Of a stretch of DNA of 64,000 nt, positions 37,515 to 46,454 are shown piece after piece. Position 1 is the first letter of the stretch; each line of letters opens with the position of its first letter. The notes under the pieces are model-generated. The model saw nothing but the letters and a program-made list of their open reading frames with translations, was not told the origin of the DNA and did no database searches. Source of the stretch: Parvibaculaceae bacterium (GTDB taxonomy: Bacteria > Pseudomonadota > Alphaproteobacteria > Parvibaculales > Parvibaculaceae); contig JAPWJY010000009.1 in the NCBI GenBank assembly GCA_028283765.1, positions 186,001 through 250,000 of the forward strand, read 5' to 3'. Made by a program: the position numbers and the translations under genes.

Positions 37515-37555
37515 CGGTTCATCATGGCCCCGGCATGGGGCTGGATCGGATCGAG

Positions 37556-37581
37556 AACCCCGGCCTCAGGCCGGGGTTTTT
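37556..37581 (+). terminator. Intrinsic terminator after the BI-1 gene
   Basis: Eight-bp arms CCCCGGCC / GGCCGGGG with a three-base loop followed by five T residues. Confidence 0.88.
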
Positions 37582-37693
37582 GTTTATAATGACGGTGACG
37601 CCGAGCGTGGCCTTGCCCATGGAAGACTGCGTGGCCTGTATCCCGGTGCTCGCGTATGCCCTGACGGGTGCCTGGCAGAAAGAAAGGGGCATC

Positions 37694-38413
37694 ATGAGAA
37701 TACATTTCGTGGTCCATGAATCGTTCGAGGCGCCGGGCGCCTATGAAACATGGGTTCGGGCGCGTGGGTACGAAGCAACATATTCGCGCGTTTACGCCCA
37801 TGAGCCCTTGCCCCAATCGATCGGGGGCATCGACCTGCTGGTCGTCATGGGTGGCCCGCAATCGCCATCGACAACCCTGGAGGAATGCCCCCATTTCGAT
37901 GCGGCCGCCGAATGTGCGTTGATCGCGGAATGCGTCGCGGCGCACAAGGCGGTCGTCGGCGTCTGCCTGGGGGCGCAGTTGCTCGGTACGGCCCTCGGCG
38001 CTCCACATGCGCATAGCCCGGAGAAGGAGATCGGGCAATTCCCGATCAGGCTCACGGATGAAGGAAGGGCGGACCCGAAGTTCGCCCATTTTGGCGACAT
38101 GCTGGACGCGGGCCATTGGCACAGCGATATGCCCGGCCTGACCGGGAATTCAAGGGTCATCGCATACAGCGAGGGTTGCCCCCGCCAGATCATCAAGTAC
38201 GGGGAACTGGCATATGGATTTCAATGCCACATGGAGTTCACGCCGGATGTCATCGAATGGCTGATCGCGGCGTCCGGGAGCGATCTGGCGTCGCCGGGAG
38301 AGCATCCGTTCGTGCAGCAGCCCGATGCCCTGCGCGCCAACAGCTATGAGGCCATGAACCGGAAGCTCTGGGGCTTCCTGGACCGGCTCATGGAGACGTA
38401 TGCCGGAAATTAA
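37694..38413 (+). CDS. Class I glutamine amidotransferase-like protein
   Basis: 239-residue stand-alone type 1 GATase domain. The nucleophile elbow GVCLGAQLLG places Cys at residue 91 and the His is in FQCHMEF near residue 178. VVMGGPQSP near 50 completes the oxyanion region. ATG 37694 is preceded by AAAGGGG. Similar proteins are annotated as GMP-synthase-like or gamma-glutamyl hydrolases, but no synthetase partner lies next to it, so the substrate is open. Confidence 0.88.
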   Translation: MRIHFVVHESFEAPGAYETWVRARGYEATYSRVYAHEPLPQSIGGIDLLVVMGGPQSPSTTLEECPHFDAAAECALIAECVAAHKAVVGVCLGAQLLGTALGAPHAHSPEKEIGQFPIRLTDEGRADPKFAHFGDMLDAGHWHSDMPGLTGNSRVIAYSEGCPRQIIKYGELAYGFQCHMEFTPDVIEWLIAASGSDLASPGEHPFVQQPDALRANSYEAMNRKLWGFLDRLMETYAGN

Positions 38414-38447
38414 GGGGTGGACCCGTTCCGGATCGGTAAATGACAAA

Positions 38448-38471
38448 AACCCCGCCATTTCTGGCGGGGTT
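38448..38471 (-). terminator. Terminator between convergent genes, stronger for the thiolase strand
   Basis: Perfect ten-bp arms AACCCCGCCA / TGGCGGGGTT with a four-base loop. On the minus strand the hairpin is followed by TTTTTG, fitting termination of the thiolase transcript. Confidence 0.85.
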
Positions 38472-38515
38472 CTGCGGCGGGTCCGGAAAAACCGGACCAG
38501 CGACGGATCTCTGGA

Positions 38516-39718
38516 TCAATAGATCTCGAACAGGCCGGCCGCGCCCATGCCGCCACCGATGCACATGGTGACGACGCCATACCTGATCTTCTGGCCAGCG
38601 GCCTTGCGGCGGCGGCCTTCGAGCAGGATATGGCCGGTGCAGCGCGCGCCGGTCATGCCGAACGGATGGCCGATCGAAATCGAGCCGCCGTTGACGTTGT
38701 ACTTCTCGGGGTCGATGCCGAGGGTGTCGCGGCTGTAGAGGCACTGGCTGGCGAAAGCTTCGTTCAGCTCCCAGAGGTCGATGTCGTCGACCTTGAGGCC
38801 ATGGCGCGCCAGCAGACGGGGCACGGCGTAGATCGGGCCGACGCCCATTTCATCGGGCTCGCAGCCCGCGACCGCGAAACCGCGGAACGCGCCCAGCGGC
38901 TCGATCCCGCGCTTGACGGCTTCACCGGCTTCCATCAGCACCACGGCGGCGGCGCCATCGGAAAGCTGCGAGGCGTTGCCGGCGGTGACGAAATTGCCTT
39001 CGCCGCGCACGGGCTTGAGCGAGGCGAGGCCCTCCAGCGTGGTTTCCGGCCGGTTGCACTCGTCGCGGTCGACGGTGTAGTCGACGATCTTTTCCTCGCC
39101 GGTCGCCTTGTCCACGATCTTCATCTTCGTCTGCATCGGCACGATTTCGTCGGCATACTTGCCGGCGGCCTGGGCGGCGGCGGTCAGCTTCTGGCTGCGC
39201 AGCGAATATTCATCCTGATATTCGCGCGAGACGTTGTAGCGCTTGGCCACGATGTCGGCGGTTTCGATCATCGGCATCCAGAGCGCCGGATAGGTGGCGA
39301 GCAGATGATCTTCCAGAAGGTTCTTGGTGTTCTGGCCCTGCATCTGGACCATCGAGATCGACTCGACGCCCGCGCCGACCATGACCGGCACGTCCTCGTT
39401 GAGGATGCGGCCCGCCGCCATGGCGATGGTCTGGAGGCCCGAGGAGCAGAAACGGTTGACCGTGGTGCCAGAGGTGGTGACCGGACAGCCGGCCCACAGG
39501 GTGGCGAGGCGGCCGATGTTCATGCCGGTCGCGCCTTCAGGCGCGCCGCAGCCCATGATGACGTCCTCGACGTCGCCGGGCTCGATCCCTGCGCGGGCGA
39601 TGGCGTGCTTGATGGCGTGGCCGCCCATGGCCGCGCCATGGGTCTGGTTGAAGCCGCCGCGGCCGGATTTGGCAAGGCCGGTGCGGGCGGTGGAAACGAT
39701 GACAGCTTCTCTGGACAT
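38516..39718 (-). CDS. Acetyl-CoA C-acyltransferase (thiolase)
   Basis: 400-residue thiolase catalysing condensation or cleavage of 3-ketoacyl-CoA. The acylated Cys91 is in TTVNRFCSSGLQ, the His in SIGHPFGMTGAR near residue 353, and the second Cys in MCIGGGMGAAG near 383. Features such as DRDECNRPETTLEGLASLKP are common in degradative thiolases of alphaproteobacteria. It is monocistronic and divergent from the hotdog thioesterase pair, so a link to CoA-ester turnover is plausible. Biosynthetic versus degradative use cannot be separated by sequence. Confidence 0.92.
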   Translation of the reverse strand: MSREAVIVSTARTGLAKSGRGGFNQTHGAAMGGHAIKHAIARAGIEPGDVEDVIMGCGAPEGATGMNIGRLATLWAGCPVTTSGTTVNRFCSSGLQTIAMAAGRILNEDVPVMVGAGVESISMVQMQGQNTKNLLEDHLLATYPALWMPMIETADIVAKRYNVSREYQDEYSLRSQKLTAAAQAAGKYADEIVPMQTKMKIVDKATGEEKIVDYTVDRDECNRPETTLEGLASLKPVRGEGNFVTAGNASQLSDGAAAVVLMEAGEAVKRGIEPLGAFRGFAVAGCEPDEMGVGPIYAVPRLLARHGLKVDDIDLWELNEAFASQCLYSRDTLGIDPEKYNVNGGSISIGHPFGMTGARCTGHILLEGRRRKAAGQKIRYGVVTMCIGGGMGAAGLFEIY

Positions 39719-40002
39719 GGGGACTCTCCCGGTCGGTGGCGGATAAATGTCAGGGTTGCGCCGGCCCGATGAGCCAGCTTCCCGAACTTTGGGCGCACAA
39801 TAGACGCCTTCCGTTGCGTAAGGAAACGAGAAAATCGGCCCCGCTTGTTCAGGGATGAACAGGGGGATTCATCACATCGGGAGCCGGTTCCTCCGCCTGA
39901 CGGGCAAACGGGGCGAATTCCCCATAGCCCCGGGCTTTCCTCTGGCGGGCGCGCACGCTAGACAGGGCCATCCATATTCAGTGCAATCGCGTGAGGTGAC
40001 AG

Positions 40003-40401
40003 ATGGCGGAGGGAACGGGGCGTGCCGGAGAGCCGCGAGGCCATGGCTTTGCCGGTTATGTGGGTCCGATCGATCTGACCGGGGATGTTTTCTCTTTTAC
40101 CGTGGAGCCCCGGCACCTCAATGGCGGTGACAGGCTCCATGGCGGGATGATGATGTCGTTCGCCTCGCTGGTGCTGGGCGCGGTCGCAGACCGGGCGGCG
40201 GAGGGCGGACAGGCGTCTCCCCTTTCGATCAACTGCGATTTCGTCAGTGCGGGCGAGCCCGGCGATCGTGTCGAGGCCAGCGGCGAGATCACCCGCAAGA
40301 CCCGGACGGTGCTTTTCGTCGCCGCCACGCTGAAGGCGCGCGGCAAGGTGATGATGACCGCGACCGGCGTTTACAAGGTTGTTGCGGAGGCGCGGGCGTG
40401 A
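40003..40401 (+). CDS. PaaI-family hotdog thioesterase (first of a pair)
   Basis: 132-residue single-hotdog protein. The HGGMMMSFASLVLGAVAD helix with the HGG-type motif (near residue 46) is the PaaI/thioesterase active region, and the C-terminal strands include RTVLFVAATLKARGKVMMTATGVYKVV. ATG 40003 has GAGGTGACAG upstream. It probably hydrolyses acyl-CoA esters. It overlaps the next paralogue as GTGA, so the two are made together and could form a heteromer. Confidence 0.88.
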   Translation: MAEGTGRAGEPRGHGFAGYVGPIDLTGDVFSFTVEPRHLNGGDRLHGGMMMSFASLVLGAVADRAAEGGQASPLSINCDFVSAGEPGDRVEASGEITRKTRTVLFVAATLKARGKVMMTATGVYKVVAEARA

Positions 40402-40841
40402 GCGGGGACGAAAGCATCGCGCCATGGGTGGATGTGCCGGCCCCGGAGGGGTTCGGGCCGGTCACGCTCCGGGATCCGTTCGAGGCCTTTGTCGGCCCCT
40501 TTTTCGAGCGGACCGGGGAAGATGGCTCGCGAACCCATGCCTTTCTGGTCGATGAGCGCCATGCGCGCGCCGACGGCAGCCTGCATGAGGGTATGCTGAT
40601 GACCTTCGCCGATGCTTTTCTGGGCTCCATGGCCTGGCAGGGCTCAGGCGGGCGGATCTGCGTTACGCTGAGCATGCAGACGAGCTATCAGGATGAGGCG
40701 AGACTGGGCGATCTCGTGATCTGCCGGGCGAAGCTCGATCACAAGACCCGTTCCATCCTGTTCGTCTCCGGACAATTCATGGTGGGAGACCGCCTCATCA
40801 TGACGGCGACCAGCCTGTGGAAGGTGGTGGGAGAGAAATAG
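40398..40841 (+). CDS. PaaI-family hotdog thioesterase (second of a pair)
   Basis: 147-residue hotdog-fold protein starting with GTG at 40398 overlapping the previous stop. The core helix region DGSLHEGMLMTFADAFLGSMAW (HEG instead of HGG) and RSILFVSGQFMVGDRLIMTATSLWKVV align with the upstream gene, indicating a tandem duplication with divergence. The N-terminal 30 residues (PWVDVPAPEGFGPVTLRDPF) are extra. Likely a thioesterase, substrate unknown. Convergent with the diguanylate cyclase gene. Confidence 0.85.
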   Translation: MSGDESIAPWVDVPAPEGFGPVTLRDPFEAFVGPFFERTGEDGSRTHAFLVDERHARADGSLHEGMLMTFADAFLGSMAWQGSGGRICVTLSMQTSYQDEARLGDLVICRAKLDHKTRSILFVSGQFMVGDRLIMTATSLWKVVGEK

Positions 40842-40848
40842 CGCTGGT

Positions 40849-42000
40849 TCACTCGGGCTCGTCGATACAGACCCGGTTGCGGCCGGCCTTTTTCGCCGCA
40901 TAGACCATCTTGTCCGCCCGGTCGACCAGCGCCATCAGCGTTTCGCCCGGTTTATATTCGGCGATGCCGAAGCTGGCGGTGATGTTGCCGCTGCCGGGAA
41001 TATCGTCGAACACGGCCATCCTGAGGCGGCTGCGCACCCGGTCCGCGAAACGCTGCGCCACATATCTGTCCGCATTCGCCAGAAGGACCACGAACTCCTC
41101 GCCGCCGAAACGTCCGAGTACGTCCACCGTGCGGACTTCCTCGCTCAGGATGGACGAGAATTTGCGCAGCACGAGATCGCCCGAGGCGTGGCCGTACATA
41201 TCGTTTACCCGCTTGAAATGATCAATGTCGCTGAACACGAGGCTGATGGCGTCCCTGTTCTTGCGGGCGATCTTTTCCAGCGCCAGCTCCTCGAAGCCAC
41301 GGCGGTTGTAAAGACCGGTGAGCGCGTCGGTGCTGCCCACTTTCTTGAAATCCGCGATGATGTCGCTGGCGACCGCCCAGAGCAGTAAAAACGCGATGGC
41401 CAGAAAGAAAATGGCCGCCGACAGGCTGAAGACCAGCCAGAAAGTGGACGCGAAGAAGGTGACGGGATCCGGATTGGGCGTGCCGGGTGCCAGGGTCAGG
41501 ATCGTACGGGGAAAGAAATGTAAGCCGGTCAGCAGGAGGAGCCAGAAGAGCATGCTGTCTATCGACGATCCGCGCCGGAAATGCCGGATTTTGAAGGCCG
41601 TCACAAGCATAACGGCGCCCGCGCCAAAATTGAGAACGTAGGCGCGCATGGCAAAATCGAACTTGATATAGAAGAAATAGTAATCAAGGAAAGTCGTTAC
41701 AGAAAAAATGAGACCATAAGATAAATAATCGAAGTCTATTTCGGCTCTTTTTGTGATACCGCCCGACAAAACGATCAGGCTGGAAAGATACAGGATACAG
41801 ACGACGATCGAGTTCTGGCCGGCATCGCGCGGAACGATGAAAACCTGCGCGCAGATCGAAACCGCGATCAGCAGGAACGCCGCTGCGAAATAAATGATGT
41901 ACTGGCGTGTCCGCTGGTTCAGCCACAACAGGAAAAACATCGTGGCGACCAGAAAGGCGAGGACAGGATTGATCAGGGTCAAAAGCTGACTTGCACTCAT
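40849..42000 (-). CDS. Membrane-bound diguanylate cyclase (GGDEF)
   Basis: 383-residue protein: six to seven N-terminal membrane helices (MASE-like sensor, residues 1-210) followed by a GGDEF domain. Catalytic GGEEF is intact, and the product-inhibition site RTVD lies five residues before it, as in PleD. The DALTGLYNRRGF and FSDIDHFKRVND motifs are conserved. It should make cyclic-di-GMP in response to an unknown membrane signal. ATG at 41998-42000 is preferred over an adjacent GTG because AGGAGG is better spaced. Confidence 0.93.
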   Translation of the reverse strand: MSASQLLTLINPVLAFLVATMFFLLWLNQRTRQYIIYFAAAFLLIAVSICAQVFIVPRDAGQNSIVVCILYLSSLIVLSGGITKRAEIDFDYLSYGLIFSVTTFLDYYFFYIKFDFAMRAYVLNFGAGAVMLVTAFKIRHFRRGSSIDSMLFWLLLLTGLHFFPRTILTLAPGTPNPDPVTFFASTFWLVFSLSAAIFFLAIAFLLLWAVASDIIADFKKVGSTDALTGLYNRRGFEELALEKIARKNRDAISLVFSDIDHFKRVNDMYGHASGDLVLRKFSSILSEEVRTVDVLGRFGGEEFVVLLANADRYVAQRFADRVRSRLRMAVFDDIPGSGNITASFGIAEYKPGETLMALVDRADKMVYAAKKAGRNRVCIDEPE

Positions 42001-42524
42001 CACCCCTCCTTCCTGACACCCATGTCCGGAGGAGTTATCTGGACGTCAGCCTCCAGATATTGACCCCCTGTCCTGCAACCTGGGAGATTTTCAAATGAAC
42101 GACAAGCACGGCTACCCCATAGCCATGCCTCGTGCCACGCCGCCAGAACGCAATTTCATACTGCTTGATAAACGGTCTTAAGTCGAAGGATTGCGCAATG
42201 TAATTGCCTGACTGACTGCCGGTTTCCCTCAATGGCCCGTCTTTAATCTTGAAACGCACAAAATACAATTAATTAAATAAATTTGTCTTCAATATATAAG
42301 CGGTTTTCGCCCTCCAGTAGCGGAACGCAACGTCAGTATGCCTCCGGGAAACGCTTTGCAAAGTGCGTGGCCGCCCGTTCTGCAAGTGCCTCGCAACTGC
42401 AAGGAATTCAATGTTTCCGGGCATTTGCGAGAAAAGTCCCTTCTTGCGGATCGGGTTTGCTTTGCGGCGAACGGCGGGCTAATAGAGGGAAACACCCGTA
42501 TCTGGTTCTGAAGGTTGCCCCGTC
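42001..42524. other. AT-richer intergenic region between diguanylate cyclase and sdh operon
   Basis: 524 bp separating divergent transcripts. A TTG-started open frame of 77 codons exists at 42035-42268 on the minus strand, without a ribosome-binding site or a recognisable family. The stretch 42262-42300 is strongly AT-rich (AATTAATTAAATAAATTTG and similar). Promoters for both sides must lie here, but I cannot place boxes with confidence. Confidence 0.5.
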
Positions 42525-42926
42525 ATGGCTGAGACGAAATCGGCAAGACCCCTGTCCCCCCATCTACAGGTCTACCGGCCTACCATCACGATGACGATGT
42601 CCATCGTTCATCGCATTACCGGCATGGCGCTCTATTCCGGCACGCTGCTGCTGGCCTGGTGGCTGGTGGCGCTGGCCAGCGGGCCTGAGGCCTATGGCTG
42701 GTTCGAATGGTTCATTTCCAGCATCATCGGCAAGCTCGTGCTGCTCGGATACACCTGGGCGCTGCTTCATCATCTGCTGGGCGGCCTTCGCCATTTCCTC
42801 TGGGATACGGGCCGGGGTTTCGATCTCAAGACCGCCAACACGCTGGGCTGGGCCTCGATCATCGGCTCGCTTGCCCTGACCGTGGTCGTCTGGATTCTCG
42901 CCTTTGTCCTGTCGGGAGTGCTTTGA
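42525..42926 (+). CDS. sdhC: Succinate dehydrogenase cytochrome b556 subunit
   Basis: Membrane anchor of complex II carrying haem b and part of the quinone site. 133 residues with three helices; RPLSPHLQVYRPTITMTMSI and HRITG at the N-terminus are the SdhC signature (quinone-site Ser/Arg), and HHLLGGLRHFLWD near residue 84 provides the haem ligand His. First gene of sdhCDAB; sdhD starts directly after its stop. Confidence 0.95.
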   Translation: MAETKSARPLSPHLQVYRPTITMTMSIVHRITGMALYSGTLLLAWWLVALASGPEAYGWFEWFISSIIGKLVLLGYTWALLHHLLGGLRHFLWDTGRGFDLKTANTLGWASIIGSLALTVVVWILAFVLSGVL

Positions 42927-43310
42927 ATGTCGGATATGCGTACACCCCTGAGCCGCGTCCGCGGGCTTGGTTCGGCCAAAACCGGTACGGAGCATTTCTG
43001 GGCCCAGCGGGCTACGGCCTTCGCCCTGGTGCCGCTCGCCATTTTCCTCATCGCTTCCGTCGTGGCGCTTGCCGGTTCGGATTATGAAACCGTCCGCCAT
43101 TATGCCGGCAACCCGCTCGTCGCCATCGCGCTGCTCGCGCTGATCGGCGCTGGCGTCTACCACATGCGGATCGGCATGCAGGTCGTTATCGAGGATTACG
43201 TGACCACGGAAGGCCCCAAGGTTCTGAGCCTTCTTGCAAACAGCTTCTTTGCCGTACTGGTCGGTCTCGCCTGCGTTTACGCGGTGCTGAAGATCGGTTT
43301 CGGCGCGTGA
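42927..43310 (+). CDS. sdhD: Succinate dehydrogenase hydrophobic anchor subunit
   Basis: Second membrane subunit of complex II. 127 residues, three helices; the start RTPLSRVRGLGSAKTGTEHFW and the motif YHMRIGMQVVIEDY (haem-ligand His and quinone-site residues) are typical of alphaproteobacterial SdhD. No gap separates it from sdhC. Confidence 0.95.
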   Translation: MSDMRTPLSRVRGLGSAKTGTEHFWAQRATAFALVPLAIFLIASVVALAGSDYETVRHYAGNPLVAIALLALIGAGVYHMRIGMQVVIEDYVTTEGPKVLSLLANSFFAVLVGLACVYAVLKIGFGA

Positions 43311-43333
43311 TCTGGTGAAAGAGCGACACGACC

Positions 43334-45133
43334 ATGGCCATTTCTCAGGACTACAAGTTCCACGATCATACCTTTGACGTCGTCGTCGTTGGCGCGGGCG
43401 GCGCAGGGCTCCGCGCCACGCTCGGCTGTGTCGAACGCGGCCTGAAGACCGCCTGTATCACCAAGGTGTTCCCGACGCGCAGCCACACGGTCGCGGCGCA
43501 GGGCGGCATCTCGGCTTCCCTCGGCAACATGGGGCCGGACGACTGGCGCTGGCACATGTACGACACCGTCAAGGGGTCGGACTGGCTCGGTGATCAGGAC
43601 GCGATCGAATATCTCTGCCGCCATGCGCCCGAAGCGGTTTTCGAGCTTGAGCATTTCGGCGTGCCGTTCAGCCGGACCGAGGAAGGCAAGATCTACCAGC
43701 GCCCCTTCGGCGGCATGACCACCAATTTCGGCGAGGGCATCGCCCAGCGCACCTGCGCCGCCGCCGACCGCACCGGCCACGCCATCCTGCACACGCTCTA
43801 TGGCCAGTCCGTCCGTCACTCGGCCGAGTTCTTCATCGAATATTTCGGCATCGACCTCATCATGGACGATGCCGGGGTCTGCCGGGGCGTCGTCGCGCTC
43901 GATCAGGCGACGGGCGAACTGCACCGCTTCAGCTCCAGCCTCGTCATCCTCGCCACCGGCGGCTATGGCCGTGCCTATTTCTCCGCGACCTCGGCGCACA
44001 CCTGCACCGGCGACGGCAACGCGATGGTGATCCGCGCCGGGCTGCCGCTTCAGGATATGGAGTTCGTCCAGTTCCACCCGACGGGCATCTATGGGGCGGG
44101 TTGCCTCATTACCGAGGGCGCGCGCGGCGAAGGCGGCTATCTCACCAATTCAGCGGGCGAGCGCTTCATGGAGCGTTATGCCCCCTCGGCGAAGGATCTG
44201 GCGTCACGCGACGTCGTCAGCCGCGCCATGACCATGGAAATCCGCGATGGGCGCGGCGTCGGGCCCAAGAAGGATCACATCCATCTGCACCTCGATCATC
44301 TCGATCCCGCCGTGCTGAAGGAGCGGCTGCCGGGCATTTCGGAATCCGCCAAGATTTTTGCGGGCGTCGATCTGACCAAGGAGCCGATTCCGGTGCTGCC
44401 GACCGTGCATTACAACATGGGCGGCATCCCGACCAACTTCCATGGCGAGGTGCTGACCCTCAAGGACGGCAATCCGGACACGGTGGTGCCCGGCCTGATG
44501 GCGATCGGCGAGGCGGCCTGCGTGTCGGTTCACGGCGCGAACCGGCTTGGCTCCAACTCCCTGATCGACCTTGTGGTGTTCGGCCGTGCGGCGGGCATCC
44601 GCGCCGCCGAACTGGTGCAGCCGAGCCAGCGCCAGCCCGAACTGCTGAAAAGCGCGGGCGAGAACGCCATCGAGCGGCTCGATCATTTCCGCCATGCCAA
44701 GGGCGGCACGCCGACCGCTGACCTGCGCCTGCAGATGCAGCGCGCGATGCAGGAAGACGCCGCCGTTTTCCGCACTCAGGAAAGCCTCGAACAGGGTTGC
44801 AAGCGGGTGGCCGAGGTGTTCTCGGGCATCGAGGATATCCGCGTGACCGACCGTTCGCTGGTCTGGAACTCGGACCTGATCGAAACGCTGGAACTCGATA
44901 ATCTGATCGTGCAGGCCATCGCCACGGTCGAAGGCGCGGTCGCGCGTCAGGAAAGCCGCGGTGCTCACGCGCGCGAGGATTTCCCCAACCGCGACGACGT
45001 GAACTTCATGAAGCACACGCTGGCCTGGGTCGATCCGGCAACCGGCAAGGCGACGCTGGATTACCGTCCGGTCCACACCTACACGCTTTCGAACGACATT
45101 GAGTACATCAAGCCCAAGGCGCGCGTTTACTGA
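43334..45133 (+). CDS. sdhA: Succinate dehydrogenase flavoprotein subunit
   Basis: Catalytic subunit oxidising succinate to fumarate. 599 residues. [12 protein letters not shown] binds FAD near residue 15 and [16 protein letters not shown] contains the covalent-FAD His near 50. [21 protein letters not shown] and the later substrate-binding [15 protein letters not shown] are intact. It lies 23 bp after sdhD. Confidence 0.98.
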   Translation: MAISQDYKFHDHTFDVVVVGAGGAGLRATLGCVERGLKTACITKVFPTRSHTVAAQGGISASLGNMGPDDWRWHMYDTVKGSDWLGDQDAIEYLCRHAPEAVFELEHFGVPFSRTEEGKIYQRPFGGMTTNFGEGIAQRTCAAADRTGHAILHTLYGQSVRHSAEFFIEYFGIDLIMDDAGVCRGVVALDQATGELHRFSSSLVILATGGYGRAYFSATSAHTCTGDGNAMVIRAGLPLQDMEFVQFHPTGIYGAGCLITEGARGEGGYLTNSAGERFMERYAPSAKDLASRDVVSRAMTMEIRDGRGVGPKKDHIHLHLDHLDPAVLKERLPGISESAKIFAGVDLTKEPIPVLPTVHYNMGGIPTNFHGEVLTLKDGNPDTVVPGLMAIGEAACVSVHGANRLGSNSLIDLVVFGRAAGIRAAELVQPSQRQPELLKSAGENAIERLDHFRHAKGGTPTADLRLQMQRAMQEDAAVFRTQESLEQGCKRVAEVFSGIEDIRVTDRSLVWNSDLIETLELDNLIVQAIATVEGAVARQESRGAHAREDFPNRDDVNFMKHTLAWVDPATGKATLDYRPVHTYTLSNDIEYIKPKARVY

Positions 45134-45153
45134 ACGCGCGGAGGTAACGAGCC

Positions 45154-45933
45154 ATGGTCCAGTTCACTCTGCCCAGAAATTCCACGATGTCGGAAGGCAA
45201 GACCGTCAAGGCGCCTGCGGGCGCCAGGAACATCAAGCGCTTCCGTATCTATCGCTGGAATGAGGAAGACGGGAAAAACCCGGTCATCGACACGTTCGAG
45301 GTCGACCTCGATACGTGCGGACCGATGGTTCTCGACGCGCTGATCAAGATCAAGAACGAGATGGACCAGACCGTCACGTTCCGCCGCTCCTGCCGCGAGG
45401 GCATCTGCGGTTCGTGCGCCATGAATATCGATGGCAAGAACACGCTGGCCTGCACCCGCGGCATCGACGAGATCAAGGGCGATGTGAAGATCTATCCGCT
45501 GCCACACATGCCGGTGGTCAAGGATCTGGTGCCGGATCTCACCCATTTCTATGCCCAGCACGCTTCAATTGAGCCCTGGTTGCAGACCAAATCGCCCGAG
45601 CCGCAGAAGGAATGGAAGCAGAGCCACTCGGACCGTGAAAAGCTCGATGGTCTTTATGAGTGCATTCTGTGCGCCTGCTGCTCGACCTCATGCCCGAGCT
45701 ACTGGTGGAACGGCGACCGCTATCTCGGTCCGGCCGCACTCCTTCAGGCCTATCGCTGGCTCATCGACAGCCGCGACGAGGCGACCGGCGAACGTCTCGA
45801 CAATCTGGAAGATCCGTTCCGGCTTTACCGCTGCCACACCATCATGAACTGCGCGCAGACCTGCCCCAAGGGATTGAACCCCGCCAAGGCTATCGCCGAG
45901 ATCAAGAAGATGATGGTGGAGCGCCGCGCCTGA
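45154..45933 (+). CDS. sdhB: Succinate dehydrogenase iron-sulfur subunit
   Basis: Electron-transfer subunit of complex II, 259 residues. Cysteine sets for all three clusters are visible: [2Fe-2S] [13 protein letters not shown] near residue 74, [4Fe-4S] [17 protein letters not shown] near 171, [3Fe-4S]/[4Fe-4S] [17 protein letters not shown] near 228. It starts 20 bp after sdhA and is followed by an intrinsic terminator. Confidence 0.98.
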   Translation: MVQFTLPRNSTMSEGKTVKAPAGARNIKRFRIYRWNEEDGKNPVIDTFEVDLDTCGPMVLDALIKIKNEMDQTVTFRRSCREGICGSCAMNIDGKNTLACTRGIDEIKGDVKIYPLPHMPVVKDLVPDLTHFYAQHASIEPWLQTKSPEPQKEWKQSHSDREKLDGLYECILCACCSTSCPSYWWNGDRYLGPAALLQAYRWLIDSRDEATGERLDNLEDPFRLYRCHTIMNCAQTCPKGLNPAKAIAEIKKMMVERRA

Positions 45934-45960
45934 TCCGTGCCGGCATTGCCGCTCATGTAC

Positions 45961-45996
45961 AAAGGCCGTACCCTTCAGGGTGCGGCCTTTTCTTTT
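45961..45996 (+). terminator. Intrinsic terminator after sdhB
   Basis: 13-bp arms with one G-U pair (AAAGGCCGTACCC / GGGTGCGGCCTTT), four-base TTCA loop, then TTCTTTT, 27 bp beyond the sdhB stop. Confidence 0.88.
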
Positions 45997-46010
45997 GCGG
46001 AGGAAACCAG

Positions 46011-46391
46011 ATGCTCGATCACATAGGTCTCGGCGTTACGGATTACGGTGCGGGAAAGGAATTTTACACGAAGGCGCTGGCACCGCTCGATTATACGCCG
46101 ATATGGGAATCCCCGGCCGAGGACGGGATCGGCGGACATGCCGGGTTCGGTGCGGGTGAGAAGCCTGATTTCTGGATCGGACAGGGCATGCCTGCACCCG
46201 GCCTTCATGTCGCTTTTCTGGCAAAAAGCCGGGCGGCGGTCGATGCCTTCTACAAGGCGGCGATAGCGGCGGGCGGGCGCGACAATGGCAAGCCGGGCCT
46301 GCGTCCCCATTATCACGAGAATTATTATGCCGCCTTCGTCTTTGATGCAGGCGGCCATAATATCGAGGCCGTCTGCTACAATCCTGAATAG
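46011..46391 (+). CDS. VOC-family (glyoxalase/bleomycin resistance-like) protein
   Basis: 126-residue single-domain vicinal-oxygen-chelate protein: MLDHIGLGVTDYGAGKEFYTKAL at the start, GLHVAFLAKSRAAVDAFYKAA in the middle and NYYAAFVFDAGGHNIEAVCY at the end, with His and Glu metal-ligand candidates in the usual strands. ATG 46011 has GGAGGAAACC upstream. Whether it is a dioxygenase, isomerase or binding protein cannot be told. Confidence 0.88.
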   Translation: MLDHIGLGVTDYGAGKEFYTKALAPLDYTPIWESPAEDGIGGHAGFGAGEKPDFWIGQGMPAPGLHVAFLAKSRAAVDAFYKAAIAAGGRDNGKPGLRPHYHENYYAAFVFDAGGHNIEAVCYNPE

Positions 46392-46454
46392 CGGGTCCGA
46401 ATTAAACAACCGCTCCTCCCCGGCGCGAGGCCGGAGAGGAAGGTTGCTCCGTTT

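Noticed and set aside
39855-40130. 91-codon plus-strand frame overlapping the first hotdog gene start
   Set aside because: It runs out of frame through the conserved hotdog coding region and has no recognisable domain.
42035-42268. 77-codon frame on the minus strand upstream of the diguanylate cyclase gene
   Set aside because: TTG start, no ribosome-binding site and no recognised family; kept only as a comment on the intergenic region.
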